Shown: positions 21,845 to 33,026, counted from the stretch's first letter. The stretch is 64,000 bases of DNA from Branchipolynoe longqiensis (GCA_030323885.1 CM059199.1:74682781-74746780), one strand, 5' to 3'. Program-made: numbers and translations. Notes: generated by a model from the letters alone, not told the origin.

Positions 21845-22300
21845 GCACAAATGAAAAGTTACTTCAAACTAAAGTAACATAGATTAAAGCAATCAATCTG
21901 TAGCGGGATGTAGCTCAGACGGTAGCACGTCCAGCTGTGTAGGTGTAGGTCATCCTCCTGATCCTGCTCAGTGGACCCATTGGCAGTTTGGGTTATTTGC
22001 TGTCCCAACTTGTGGTCCACAACCGGTTCATCCAAGGCTGTCCTGTCTGTGGGAAAGTGCATATAGAAAAACCATTGCTGGTTATTGGAACAAGTAGCCT
22101 ATGTGGTGGCAGAAGGTTTCCTCTAACAGAAATCTGTCAGAATGACCAAATGTTTGACGTCCAATAGCCAATAATAAAGATTGATGTGCTCTAGAGGCGT
22201 CGTTAAATAAAACAAACTTCTTCAACATTCAATCTAATCTATTTATCTCATAAAGTGGCAGATACTTAAAACCATTGGACTATGCAACTTTAATATGGTA
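21845..22300 (+). mobile_element. TTAA-type MITE interrupted by SINE-3
   Basis: Left part 21845-21893 (TACTTCAAACTAAAGTAACA) and right part 22225-22296 (ATTTATCTCATAAAGTGGCA, CATTGGACTATGCAACTTTA) are one MITE. TCAATCT on both sides of the SINE-3 is the likely target duplication. Confidence 0.65.
21897..22222 (+). mobile_element. SINE-3 with a mollusc-type 3' tail
   Basis: The head GCGGGATGTAGCTCAGACGGTAGCACG looks like a tRNA D-arm/A box. The 3' part reads GTTTCCTCTAACAGAAATCT, ACCAAATGTTTGACGTCCAA, TGTGCTCTAGAGGCGTCGTT and AAATAAAACAAACTT. From memory such a 3' end is widespread in molluscan genomes, and it is the best clue to the organism here. Confidence 0.7.
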
Positions 22301-22972
22301 CTATTATATTACAAATGGGCTATATTAGACCATTTTGTTTGAGTTCTTTGATGTTGACTTCACCATACTCTGCCTTCCTCTCCACCGCAGAAGGTCCAAA
22401 AGCATGCTTTATGGGTGCCAAAGAAAACTGATGGATTTTGGTGCTCCAAGAAGTGAGGTGACCATACTGAGACTAGAAATTACAACCTTCTGATTTGAAG
22501 TCAGACACTTTATGCATTAGGCCACGCTGCTCCATACACCTCTGTAAAGTCGCCGGCTGGTGGTGTGAATGGTGTGGACAAGCTAATGAGAAATCAATAC
22601 AGGTAATGAAGGAAAGTATGTAAAGAGTGAAAGTAGGAGAGTGAGACTCCCTGGTTTATTATCTTATATAGGTTTCTAGAATCCAAGATGACGGTGATCG
22701 CATGGGTTGATCCACCAATCAGGGTTCAATCTGTTGTATCCAAGGCCTTGTCATGCTGGCTATAGTGCCTTGTGGTGGCCAGTGATCCATAAATAACACC
22801 TGGGGGGAGGGGGTATGTGAGGTGACTCCTCCAAAGACTGTATCTCAGAAGTGATACTCCTCCTCTATACTATTTTACTATACAATTTCTGTACCTAATG
22901 AGTAATAGTTTACGAACTCCACATATCCCTCATATGCCTTTGGATTTGATATATTACCATTTACCATTATAT
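22301..22972. other. Unassigned sequence
   Basis: No gene or repeat recognised. A tRNA-like CTCTGATTTGAAGTCAGACACTT/GGCCACGC word at about 22490-22530 (reverse strand) may be a SINE head. Confidence 0.3.
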
Positions 22973-23779
22973 GGGTCACTCTCCTGAAAACTGGTCAGCA
23001 TGAGATGGGATTTTAAAACATCAATAAAAACCTTCCTACTTATTTTTTTCCTTATTCTTTTCATATTCATGCTCAGATTTGATGAAAGAAATAAGGGAAA
23101 TAAAATAAAACTGTGTGCAACTTTGGTCTTTTTAGTTATGAACTGTTTTTGTACCAAAAAACCCCATTTTACAGCCAGCCATTTGTAACATGACATATGG
23201 GGACGTGGTTGAATCCTTATTAACATCTTGTATTGCATTGATATATCAAACAAAACAGTTCCCAAATCAAAGAGGAAGTATTTGTTAACATGTATGCATG
23301 CTTAAATTTAAAAAAAAAAAAAATTTAATGTCTTCAGAAATAACATTACAAATTTCCGTCACACGTGTAACCGTGGTGTCCTGATGCCACACAAATATTG
23401 TACACTAATTATTCAGTGAATAAAGCATGGCTGGGAATTACTTTTTTTTATCAATATAAGCACTAGATATTTCTGTATATTATGCCATGATTAATATGCT
23501 TCTAAGTATGATATTATTTAATTCTGATTAGATATTTATTAAGCAGACTGTGTGGTGTCCTAAACATGTGTTACACGTGTGACGCACATGTTATACTGCC
23601 ATAAGAGATATCTTATTCATGGACTACACCTTTATTTTTTATCTCATCAATTTATATTTTACATAGATGTAAAGGGGAGATTTCCAGCTTTCATTTGCAA
23701 CCAAAAAATGTAAAAAATTCAAATATTAAATTTTAACTCTCCATGTGACACTTCTGGCCAGTTTTCAGGAGAGTGACCC
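22973..23779. mobile_element. 807-bp TIR element (GGGTCACTCTCCTGAAAACTGG)
   Basis: The terminal inverted repeat GGGTCACTCTCCTGAAAACTGG is perfect over at least 22 bp (22973 onward and up to 23779), flanked by ATAT on both sides. A second internal inverted pair contains CACACGTGTAAC (near 23360) and GTTACACGTGTG (near 23570), with GTGGTGTCCT beside each. It is AT-rich with no transposase, so non-autonomous. Confidence 0.8.
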
Positions 23780-24204
23780 ATATAGACAAGTTGTAATTAA
23801 ATTATAGTACAGTTCACATATATCCCCATGCCATTAGATCGGACAATTTTACACCTCGCTTTGTGGGGTGTTTGTGACCTAACGGTCACTGGCTGCAGAA
23901 CTGCAGCATTAAATAAACAGCCCGTTTTTGGTAGTTTCTTTCTTTCTTCTCATTCAGCACTCTTCTTCTGGGATGGCAGGCGGGGGGTTGAGGGGCTCTG
24001 CGGGCATCGGTGCACTTCTAGTGGTAGTGCGGTGGTGGCCCGGCGGTGGCAACACATTCATGGGGCCCATGGCCATGTACCTCCATCACAAGTGATCGAG
24101 GTGGAAACCGGTGTCGTTGGCAACAGGGCCGCGTGTGGCGTGCTAGTCCTCCATGCCCCCATCGCAGTGTGGGTGATCCAGACCAACGGGGCTCCAGGAC
24201 CGGG
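23780..24204. other. Unassigned GC-rich sequence, target of an LTR insertion
   Basis: A plus-strand frame of about 130 codons (23828-24226) has no recognised domain and runs into the LTR. It is not called as a gene. Confidence 0.35.
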
Positions 24205-24745
24205 TGTAAAATTTCCCGATATGTAGACATTGGAGGATGGTGTGAACTAGTCTATAGTAAATACAATTGTTATATGAAAAGGTAAATGGTATATAGAGTC
24301 AGAGGCATTAAGGTATTATGTGGTGCTGGTGATCCTTTGCTGATTTGATATAAACATTATGTAGTTATAGATAGTGTGAGAGGGGCACTACTTTTAGTGT
24401 GAGAGAGCCTTAGGAGCTCTGCTCACATACCCCCTCCCCCCCCCCCAATTGTTAATTACGGATCACTGCACACCCAGACACAACAGGGGACTGTAGCCAT
24501 AAACAACCAAGGCTTGGATACAAGCATATTGAATGTCCATTGGTTGATTGGAGAATGCCTATTGCTGATTGGAGAAGCTCATCAGGTGTGACAGCCATCT
24601 TGGATTCATGAGACTATATAATAATAAACCTGAGGGTGTAAGCTCTCTGTCTTTCTGTGCACTTCTACTCTACCTTTCTCTTGCCTGTAGTGATTTCATA
24701 TTTGGCCTCCCTACACAAACACAGCTGCCAGCCATCGACTTTACA
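24205..24745 (+). mobile_element. Solo LTR (541 bp)
   Basis: Begins TGTAAAATTTCCCGATATG and ends GACTTTACA, with inverted TGTAAA/TTTACA tips and a 4-bp target duplication CGGG (24201-24204 and 24746-24749). Promoter-like features are present: CCATTGGTTGATTGG, then TATATAATAATAAACC (TATA and polyadenylation-like words), then a pyrimidine-rich R/U5-like part. A homologue of 534 bp lies at 62932-63465. No internal region remains, so LTR-LTR recombination removed it. Gypsy or BEL/Pao are both possible. Confidence 0.8.
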
Positions 24746-24828
24746 CGGGTTTGGTTGGTGGGGCTGTGGTTTAGCATCCACAGCCCCAGCACCTACTCCA
24801 TTGAGCCCGGGCAGGGTGTGAGCCAAGG

Positions 24829-25269
24829 ATGGTGAGTGGGGCGGGGTCTCCTTGTCTCCGTTTTTTTAGTTTGGTTGTGTTTGGGACCCATCCGTTGCCG
24901 ACCGTTCAACGCTACTCGGAGACTATCTTCGCCTGGATCGCCGACGGGTGGCTACCGGATGGGTGGCACGACCCAGTCGCGATCAACGCGGTGCGATTGG
25001 ATGTGATCACCGCCCCCGTGACTGCACCAGGGGGCTCCCGAGCCGTCGCTCCTCGCGCCTCATCCCACACCCAGCCGCCATGCAGCAACGAGCAGCCCAA
25101 TCTGACCTGCGCACCCCCTACACCCGAGAGGCCTACGGAGTTCCCTGCCCCGCTTGGAACAGGGACCCCGCCTCATGAGACCTCGCCCCGCCGGCGAGGC
25201 GCATGGGGATCAGGGCGCCAGGAGCAGGCATGTCTGCCAGACAGCTACGTACAAGCCTATAATATGTAA
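24829..25269 (+). pseudogene. Gag-like (ORF1) fragment of a DIRS-like retroelement
   Basis: A 146-codon frame, GC-rich. Residues about 27-60 (QRYSETIFAWIADG.LPDGWHDP, then AINAVRL) match RRYSETVFTWIADG and HGWHDPMAINMVR of the ORF1 in the DIRS-like element at 36-37 kb. The C-terminal PYTREAYGVPCPAWNRD block, paralleling the other element's HGAPCPSWNHDPASC, is readable in an overlapping frame (24948-25178). A divergent relative without polymerase or recombinase follows, so this is an isolated remnant. The N-terminal codons up to about 24890 are probably flank. Confidence 0.65.
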
Positions 25270-25535
25270 ATAGGAGTAGGCTAGTCTAGTTGTAAGAGTA
25301 GAAAAAATAAAACACATATATGCCAAGAAAATAAAAATAAATTACAATAGACTACTAACCAGACCAACCATCTATCTGCTACTGAAATGCAGGCAATCAA
25401 ATACCTTATCAGCAGCTACTGTGTGATAAGATAACACCAACACTACACCTGGCCAGCATTGAAAACAGGCCTGAATATCAAGTCGTATATGCTATGGACA
25501 GTATAAATACAGCCTCAATTTAAAAAAAGAAAATT
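25270..25535. other. Unassigned AT-rich sequence
   Basis: No gene recognised. Confidence 0.3.
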
Positions 25536-26330
25536 TTAATTTTTTTTTTTTAAGCATTCTTCATGACTTACAAATTTTGGAATTTGGATTAATATTGTGA
25601 TAGGCTGCGGACAGCCAGTTTCCCCCTGGTCTGCTAATCGGCGCAACACAAAGGGAAGGGCTCCTGTTTTTGGACTACAAGGCGAGCTTTGGGCCTGGTG
25701 ATGGTGTTCTGGATCAAGAGAGTGGCTGGCTTTATTGTCCTTGATTTTGCGGGCTGCATTGAGTGAGTTGGTGACTACTATGCAGCCGCAGTGTCGCAGT
25801 TGGGTCAGTGCATGGTAGATGGCGGCGAGTTCTGACTCGAGGGTGGAGGAGTAGTCTGTAACCATGATAAGGCGTCTAGCCTGCCTGTCTGGTAGGAGGT
25901 TTTCTGCCCCATCTCGTTGAGGGAGCCATCCGTGTAAACCATTGTGGCCTGAGGGAAGTCCTCTCTGGCCCGGGCGATGACTTCCTGTGCCAGGGTTTTT
26001 AGGTCTATGTCAGGTACCTGCTTTTGTTGGAGCAGAGGCTTGTGAGAGTGACCTCTACAAGCACGGAGTACCAAGGAGGTCTCGCCTGAAGGTCGGGGGC
26101 ATCAGTTAGTGCTAGCCTGTGGGTCTGCAGATAGTAGTCTTTGTTCTCCAGGAGAGGACAAGGTGCCATCTTGGACCATATTGTAGGTAGGATGCTGCAC
26201 TGTGGTAGAAGGTGGAGTGTGGCCTGTGAAAAGAGCTTGGCAGAGGTGGTTTGCCAGCAGGGGTGGAGCCGGGGGAGGTTAGCCGCAAGGATGAGGATCT
26301 CAACTCTGGTTGTCCTGCGAGCTCGTTTGA
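25536..26330 (-). pseudogene. LINE RNase H domain remnant
   Basis: The minus-strand frame 25805-26074 contains ATMVYTDGSLNEMG, the first catalytic Asp of a retroelement RNase H. The frame 25536-25865 continues with TLESELAAIYHALTQL (catalytic Glu) and VVTNSLNAARKI, where the expected Asp of a TDS/TNS box is Asn. The arrangement matches the C-terminal RNase H of I-, R1- or LOA-type LINEs. At least one frameshift (near 25865) and further decay toward 26330 leave it non-functional. No matching reverse transcriptase was found nearby. Confidence 0.65.
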
Positions 26331-26357
26331 TGACGCTATGGAAGAGGGTTAAGCTAA

Positions 26358-26386
26358 CATGGGTTACGGTTAGGGTTAGGGTAGCT
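26358..26386 (+). repeat. Short TTAGGG-like interstitial repeat
   Basis: GGTTACGGTTAGGGTTAGGGTAG: about three telomere-type units, probably chance or a microsatellite. Confidence 0.5.
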
Positions 26387-26639
26387 CTCCTACCCTCGGC
26401 TTCGCCGCGATCCGCGAGTTAGCGATCCACATATCATGCAGTGGCGCCATCTCATGGCAAATAAGGTGCATTGTCTTTGATTAGGTGGAGTAGTACTTTT
26501 CTTATTCAGACATAATCACAAATTTTATTGATGTATTCCACAGATTAAAGTGCTTAGAGTAGGTTTGAACTTTACTGTACTATAATATTGTTTTCATTAT
26601 TAATATGAGGATATAATACACTATAATTGTCATACATTG

Positions 26640-27040
26640 TCTTTCATGGTATAGCAGTCAGGGTGGGCTAGGGAACCTGTCCCGTTGTTTCACTGGTACA
26701 ACCGTATGGCTGGGCTAGGGGACCTGTCCAATTACCTTGTTTGCTGTATTTCATGGGAAAGCACTGAGTGGCGCGTCTTGCCGTACATTGTCTTTGATAA
26801 TATGAAGTATCACAGTGGCAAACAAAAAGGAACACCACAGCAGCAAGATTCGAACCCACAATACCAAACATCAGCATAGAAGAGTAATGCCATACTCAAA
26901 GTACCAAAGAGTCCTAAACCCACTATAAAAGCTGGCAGTAGATATTGAATATATTCATGCAGAACTCACGGAGGAATTTCACGCCAAGAAAAAAACACAG
27001 ATCGATTATTGACTGCTTCTAATCAAATTATGTTATTTAT
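26640..27040 (-). mobile_element. SINE-4 copy (GTCAGGGTGGGCTAGGGAAC tail units)
   Basis: On the minus strand a B-box-like GGGTTCGAATC is followed by TTGTTTGCCACTGTGATACT and a body ending in repeated CAGGTCCC.TAGCCCA units. The left flank-like part (AGTAGATATTGAATATATTC, ACACAGATCGATTATTGACT) is shared with 27465-27990, so the repeat unit extends to about 27040. Confidence 0.6.
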
Positions 27041-27097
27041 GACCATACTAAAAAGCGAAAACAACCGTACCAGTGGATATGACTCATTGATGGCAGT

Positions 27098-27454
27098 AGT
27101 TTGTTTGTTTCTTGTTGTTGTACGTCCTAGCAACATCTAAGGTCATATCAGGATGGGTACCGACTTGTGACAGTGCTCACTTATGGCGACTTTATAGCAC
27201 TGCCCTACTGGGAGACCAGGCCGCCAGCACCATGACCGGATATCCCACTCAGTCACATTATCCTCACACTGATCCAACCAGTCCTTGCCATATCCTAATA
27301 ATGATGAAGACCTGCCGAGGAAGCGACAAGCATCAATTTTTACATCGCTGGTTTGACTCGACCAGGGTTTCGAAACCACAAACCCATGGGTTTGGACCCC
27401 CCGATTTAAAAAAAAAAGGAGACAGACACTCAACTCATTCGGCCATCCCGTTTG
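27098..27454 (-). mobile_element. SINE-1 copy
   Basis: Near-complete reverse copy from tail (GTTGTTGTACGTCCTAGC) to head (CTCAACTCATTCGGCCATCC). The B box is slightly altered (GGGTTTCGAAACC). Confidence 0.75.
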
Positions 27455-27464
27455 ATCTCCCAGC

Positions 27465-27990
27465 AGTCAGGGTGGGCTAGGGAACCTGTCCCCTTGTTTC
27501 ATTGGTACAACAGTCAGGCTGGGCTAGGGAACCTGTCCCCTTGTTTCAATGGGACAGCAGTCAGGCTGGGCTAGGGAACCTTTCCCCTTGTTTGAATGGT
27601 ACAGCAGTCAGGGTGGGCTAGGGAACCTGTCCTCTTGTTTCAATGGTACAGCAGTCACGCTGGCCTAAGGGACCTGTCCAATTAACTTGTTTGCTGTATT
27701 TCATGGCAAGGTACATTGTCTTTGATAATATCAAGTAGCACTGTGGCAAACAAAAAAGAAAACCACAGGATTCGAACCCACAATACCAAACAATATCATC
27801 ATAGAAGTCTAATGTCTTATCCAAAGGACAGCATAATCCACTATGCAAACTGGTAGTAGATAATGAATATATGCACCCAGATCTCACGGAAGAATATCCC
27901 GTTTGCATTATTAAGACAAAAACGACCATAAAAAAACACAGATCGATTACTCACTACTTCCGATCAAATTATGTTATTTATTTATTGTTT
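27465..27990 (-). mobile_element. SINE-4 copy with expanded ~67-bp tandem tail
   Basis: Four to five tandem units of CAGTCAGGCTGGGCTAGGGA plus ACCTGTCCCCTTGTTTCAAT lie at 27465-27660. The body and a tRNA-like B box (ACAGGATTCGAACCCACA read on plus) follow, with the shared right part to about 27990. Confidence 0.65.
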
Positions 27991-28044
27991 TTGTCACCGT
28001 TATCCCAGGGATAAACACTAACACTGGGAAAGGAGCGCTAACAC

Positions 28045-28245
28045 TACTTCATGTATCATCATCATTCTGTTGGTCGGGATGCGACAAAGACTGCTTTCAT
28101 TACTTGACTGCCGCTCTCCATTTAGCTCTCTGCTGTGAGAGTTGCGTCCATGAGTCGGTCTTAATGTCTCTCAGCTTCAGGTTTCTCTTGATGGTATCCT
28201 TGAACCGCAGACGAGGGCGCCCTCTCTTTCTGTAACCAGAAGACA
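28045..28245 (-). mobile_element. RTE-like LINE, extreme 3' end only
   Basis: CATCATCATCATTCTGTTGG tail and the terminal HQRAKW/LRDIKT region, with final coding sequence as in the 14.2 kb copy, cut off after CTGTAACC. Confidence 0.7.
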
Positions 28246-28669
28246 GTCATGCATACGGCCTAGATAAAAGATTCACCCCGTACTTCTGTGGTAGCCACAG
28301 GAGGGGTGAATACCAACCCTATCTAAAAGCTGCCCAAAAGATTTGACATGCTGGATAAGCGAACTGAGCTGATAAATTCTTAATTTAAGAAGCAAAATAT
28401 ATTCTTCACATAAATATCTTAATATATATTTACCCACTGCCTTTGATTTGAAAAGCAAAATAAAACATGTAGTTTAATAGACTATAAAAGTGAAATGGAC
28501 GACGTTCTATCACCATTATCTTGTCATTTTGCATTCTCTTTCATTTCACCAACTCTGTGCCGATACAAGTAGCCATTTGATACTAGAAACGGAGATTGTA
28601 CTTCCTGTTCCATACTAAAGCTATTTTCGCCCATATTTAGACTACGTTGACATTTACCCCTACTATAAT

Positions 28670-28905
28670 TACATTGTCTTTGATGGTACAGCAGTCAGGG
28701 TGGGCTTGGGACCCTGTCCCCTTGTTTCAATGGTACAGCAGTCCGGCTGGGCATGGGGACCTGTCCAATTACCTTGTTTGCTGTATTTCATGGGAAAGCA
28801 CTGCATTGCCTTTGATAATATGAAGTAGCACTGTGGCAAACAAGAAAGAAAAGCACAGTAGCAGGATTCGAACCCACAATACCAAACAACATCTACCATA
28901 CCAGG
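28670..28905 (-). mobile_element. SINE-4 copy
   Basis: Matches the 26.6 and 27.5 kb copies from CATTGTCTTTGATGGTACAG to the B-box region CAGGATTCGAACCCACAATA, with two tail units. Confidence 0.6.
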
Positions 28906-28911
28906 GGCGAA

Positions 28912-29121
28912 GCTAGATCTTTAACGATGTGTCCTCCTAATTTTGGCAGGGGGTTTAGGGGGCTGCTTACGGCATCACACCCTTCCGAATATGAAATCAT
29001 ATCTAAGTAACCACCCCCCTATCTCTCTCTCTCTCTCTTTATTTTAGTTTTGTTGTTGTTATTTGTTGACAAAACGATGTGGACGTTTTGGCGTACGTGC
29101 GTACGCCTAGCCACGCCCCTG
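28912..29121. mobile_element. hAT-like MITE
   Basis: CAGGGGCGAAGCTAG at the left and CTAGCCACGCCCCTG at the right are inverted, as in many hAT transposon ends. No convincing 8-bp duplication was found. A (CT)n run lies at about 29019-29037. Non-coding. Confidence 0.55.
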
Positions 29122-29566
29122 CATACGGCCCGCGTGCAAGGGAAATCCCCGAAACGCACGGTGGCATACACCAAACGTGGAGACCTCTGTCGGATCGATA
29201 CGGAACTAACATTTAATATGTGAATGTCCGTTCCATATGGTAAAAAAAAGGACATTATGCGATTCTGTGGCGAGTGTCCTAATCTTAACCATTCGACCAT
29301 CTAGGCTCCTGGATGCAATCGACCGACCACGACTTACCTGTGTGTGGTGCGGGAGGGGGGGGGGGGGGTTTAGCTGGGGAGGTGAGTGCACTGGCATCCT
29401 TCGACAACTGAGTGCAGTCTTGAGTACAGTGTAAGAGGTGCTCCTCACCAGGCCTTCCACTAATGCCTTCTTCTCACCCAGCCACTTAGTGCAGGTATGC
29501 TTTGCTGAGGTTTTTTTTATTGTTTTGTTTTTTTCCCTTGTTTTAGGCGTGGCCCTGTGTCAGTTG
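29122..29566. other. Unassigned sequence with a poly-G run
   Basis: No gene. A G-rich homopolymer run lies at about 29351-29368. Confidence 0.3.
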
Positions 29567-30905
29567 ATTAAAGTTGCATGGTCCGATGGTATAAATATAT
29601 TTTAAAAACTAAAACACTTGCCTACATTTGATTCTACATATCTGCCATAAGCCGTGTTTACACGGGCAATTGTAAAGCGAATTAGACAAAGCGATTTATA
29701 TGAAGCAAAGTAGTGGCGTGTTTAAACACGGAGCGGTTTAAGGCGGAAATCGATATCTGGGCATGAGCAAGTCCAGACTAACCAGTGCCAGTTTCGGTTA
29801 GTTGACATCGCCACGAGAGAGTGTGGGTTCGACCTAGATATGTATGGACTGAATCGTATTGGTTTGGAACGGTCAAAACTTCTGCTGGGCAGTGAAAACC
29901 TTAAAATAAACCATGAAAAAAATATATGTGCACCTCTAGCAGGTTCATAGACCAAATGATATAATATTCGCTTTTGATCGACCGGAAAGTCAACAAACTA
30001 AGATCTCGACTGCGCATGCGTGTGAGGTGCTTAAGCTAGTTCACTTTATACAAACTACCTCGTGAGGCGGTTTACATGAAGTGCATCATATGAATCGAAT
30101 CAGCCCTAAACCGAATCAGTGGTGCGCATGTGAGGCGAACTAGGCAAGGCGCATTATTTGAGCCGTTTGAACTCGCCCGTGTAAACACGGCTTTAGATAC
30201 TGGTGCCCATGCTAATCAATTGGTGGACTAAATCCGATTTAACAAAAATGTACATTCACACCACTGCTAGAGGAAGCCCTGTGCCTCAGAACGCACTCTC
30301 TAAGATGCAGGTCAATCTTGTGACCTCTCTGAGGCTCTTGGTGGTCATGGCCTAGGTTCACACACGACATGATCAGCCTGAGCAAGACTGAGGCACTCTT
30401 CACAAACAGACTGTTTTGTTTATGTTCAGCAGTGCTTCTGTTATATGTTATTCTTCTCATTAGCTAGATTATAAATTGTGTTATCTCACTCACTTGATAA
30501 TTAAACCTATAAAGTGTCACTGATATTGAACTGAAAGTGTAGGAATCAGGATGCTTACTCCATGCCAGTATGTTATGTTACGCTATGCTACGTTCCCGCT
30601 ACACTTCATAGCAGTAAATGTCTCAAAGTTGTGAGTTCAGTACAGTAATGAGGTCAGTACACCACGTGACCATGGTGAGATTGGGAATGGTGTCACAGCC
30701 TTGGCTTCCATCCCAGGAGTTTCGGCAAGCCTGCCGAAATTATTTTGAATGCATATACTTCAAATGTCTTCAAAATCAGTTTGCAGTCATCAAAACCACT
30801 TCAGGGTAATGGTAAGTACATCATAACGATCAATTTAATATATTTATCTTAAAAAAGTTTGGAAAACTCACAAGCCATCGGACGATGCAACGTTAAAGTT
30901 GATCG
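29567..30905 (+). mobile_element. TTAA-type MITE copy with a nested Harbinger-like MITE
   Basis: The left end (TTAAAGTTGCATGGTCCGATGG) and right end (CATCGGACGATGCAACGTTAA near 30890) belong to the GCATAGTCCGATG family. The family's ACATATCTAACTTAGATACTG stretch is broken at ACATATCTGCCA and resumes at TTTAGATACTGGTGCC. Extra sequence of unknown origin also lies at about 30230-30700. Confidence 0.6.
29653..30194. mobile_element. MITE with AAGCCGTGTTTACACGGGC ends
   Basis: GCCGTGTTTACACGGGC and GCCCGTGTAAACACGGC are exact inverses at the two ends, flanked by TAA and TTA. A 3-bp TWA-type site suggests a PIF/Harbinger-like origin. The termini are themselves palindromic. No transposase frame. 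Confidence 0.7.
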
Positions 30906-31239
30906 TTATGCTCTATTAATCAGTAGTCCAGAGTAATTTTGATGAAAAATGGCTACTTTTGAAGCAATGTGAGCTGAAAAAAAACAGAATACTTTCAGCA
31001 ACCTTTCCAAAAGTACTTTCACTATGAGCCATATTGACATTTGGCGATGACCATCTGATGACGGATGACCTAAATCAAATATAACCTGACTAGTTTATTG
31101 GAATCAGTGTCAAGGCTAATGAGGCCATGAGATTGAGCTAATTGGTTAATGGTGTTCCTCCTTGATGGCTGTCTCAAAGTAGATGTCCAAAGGGATGCGG
31201 TAATAACTTCACTGATAATTCTGTACATGCTGTCACAAA
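30906..31239. other. Unassigned sequence
   Basis: No recognised feature. Confidence 0.3.
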
Positions 31240-31343
31240 TCCTTATCTTCTGCACCAGTATCTAAATTGGATATATAGAATCAAATTTAGGTAAGTATTT
31301 TGCTTATGAAAAAAATCTGTTTCATCGGACCATGCAACTTTAA
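31240..31343 (+). mobile_element. TTAA-type MITE fragment
   Basis: CAGTATCTAAATTGGATATAT and CATCGGACCATGCAACTTTAA match the terminal ~100 bp of the family in reverse order. Confidence 0.5.
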
Positions 31344-31382
31344 GCAGGGGAAATTTCAATCACAGACAATTGATCTTCCTCA

Positions 31383-31553
31383 TATTCACCTTTCCCTATC
31401 CTAGTAATATCAAACACCAAGCTAGATAGCGACAAGTATCAATTTTGTAATTCATTGGTTTGACTCAACCAAGATTCAAACCCAAGGGTTCGAATCTCTC
31501 ATCCTATCCAAACAGGAGACGGAAGCTCAACTCATTCTGTCAGCCCACTTCAG
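31383..31553 (-). mobile_element. SINE-1 5' half
   Basis: CCTATCCTAGTAATATCAAA to CTCAACTCATTCTGTCAGCC: head and first third of SINE-1. Confidence 0.65.
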
Positions 31554-31787
31554 TGTTTAATTTCTCATAGTGTGGTAGTTTGACTTATTTTCTCTTTCTC
31601 TTTTTTCTTTTGTTTGTTTAAAGTCAGACGTAAGCAGTAACAACTTTTAAAGTCCATTAATGCGCATGTCCACTTAGCACTCTCTCACACACCTACTCAC
31701 AGACAAATGGCGCTGTCATTAGATATCGACATTATCCTGACAGCATCAGCACATTATCCTGACAGCAGAAGTAGCACTCATCGTATG

Positions 31788-32200
31788 TTGGTTGGCTGTT
31801 GGAGCTTTTCGTCCTAGCAACATCTAAGGTCATATCAGGACGGGTACCGACTTGTGATGTTGGGCACTCATGGTGATTTTATAGAGCTGGCCCACTTGGG
31901 AATCAGGCTGACAGCACCATGACCTGATATCCCACTCAGTCATATGATGCTGGCAGCCTGAGTTCCCGACTTGTGACAGTGCGCACTCATGGTGACTTTA
32001 TAGTGCTACCCCACCGGGAAATCAGGCTGCCAGTACCATGACCCGATATCCCACTCAATCATATTATCCTGACACTGAGCTAACCAGTCCTTGTCCTATC
32101 CTAATAATGCCGAGTGCCAAGCTAGTAAGTGACAAGTATCAATGTGTTATGTCATAGGTTTAACTCGACCTGGAATCGAACTGTCGATCTCCAGGCAGAT
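31788..32200 (-). mobile_element. SINE-1 copy with internal duplication
   Basis: A tail and 3' body (31788-31940) are followed by a repeated 3' body segment (about 31968-32065) and the rest of the element to the B-box area (GACCTGGAATCGAACTGTCG). This is a partial duplication or two fused copies. Confidence 0.65.
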
Positions 32201-32207
32201 CAGTCCC

Positions 32208-32276
32208 TGCCACCCCCACCACCTCCCCCAACACCTCCCCCAACACCACCACCTCCACCACCACCACCACCACCCA
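32208..32276 (+). repeat. (CCA/CCCCCAACA)n microsatellite
   Basis: CCACCACCACC and CTCCCCCAACAC units. Pro- or Gly-rich open frames across it are artefacts. Confidence 0.85.
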
Positions 32277-32532
32277 ATGACATACACAATTTATACTTGT
32301 CACTTCCTAGCCGGGTGCTTAGCATTATTAGGATAGGACAAGGACTGGTTAGCTCAGTGTCAGGGTAATGTGACTGAGTGTGATATCGGGTCATGATAGT
32401 GTGGTGCTGGTGGTTTGGTTTCCCAGTGGGCCAGCACTATAAAGTCACCATGAGTGCACAATGTCACATGGTCAATACCCATCGTGATATGACCTTAGAT
32501 GTTGTCAGGATGTAAAACTCCAAAAACAAACC
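32277..32532 (+). mobile_element. SINE-1 copy, head missing
   Basis: Starts at ATACTTGTCACTTCCTAGCC and continues through the body to GTCAGGATGTAAAACTCC. Confidence 0.7.
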
Positions 32533-32668
32533 GACTTGTGATAGCGCACACTCATGGCGACTTTATAGTGCTGCCCCACTGCGCGACCAGGCCACTAGCA
32601 CCATAACCCGATATCACACTCAGTCAACATCATCATGAGACTGAGCTAACTAGTCCTTGCCCTATCCT
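32533..32668 (-). mobile_element. SINE-1 fragment
   Basis: CCGACTTGTGATAGCGCACA to AGTCCTTGCCCTATCC, abutting the preceding plus-strand copy tail to tail. Confidence 0.65.
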
Positions 32669-32675
32669 ATTATTA

Positions 32676-33026
32676 TTAAATCTGCATAGTCCGATGAAAT
32701 ATCAAATTTTCAAAACCAAACCAATTATCTAAATTTGGTTTTACACATCTAACTTAGATACTGATGCACGTATTAAGCATTTGTTTCTGCGTAGAAGACA
32801 ATGCTGGGTCAATTTAACAGAACCTGTTACTGCAGAAGTCTATGGTGTCAGATTTTTGGCAAGCTTGCCAAAACTAATTTTCCATGTTTGCACTCAAAAT
32901 ATCTCAAAAGTTTACCATTTAAAATAAAAGTAACTTTGAACTAATGTAAAGTAGATGATAGTAGTGATCAATTTAATATATTAATCTCAGAAAAAATACC
33001 GAAATTCAAAACCTATGCAACTTTAA
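32676..33026 (+). mobile_element. TTAA-type MITE, complete reference copy
   Basis: 351 bp from TTAAATCTGCATAGTCCGATG to CCTATGCAACTTTAA. The interior includes TTGGCAAGCTTGCCAAAACT (a palindrome) and ATATCTCAAAAGTTTACC. No coding capacity. TTAA at both ends is the probable target duplication. This is the most frequent MITE of the window. Confidence 0.75.

Noticed and set aside
23828..24226. 132-codon plus-strand frame
   Set aside because: No domain, and its end lies inside the solo LTR.
26358..26386. Telomere end or fusion site
   Set aside because: Only about three TTAGGG-like units.
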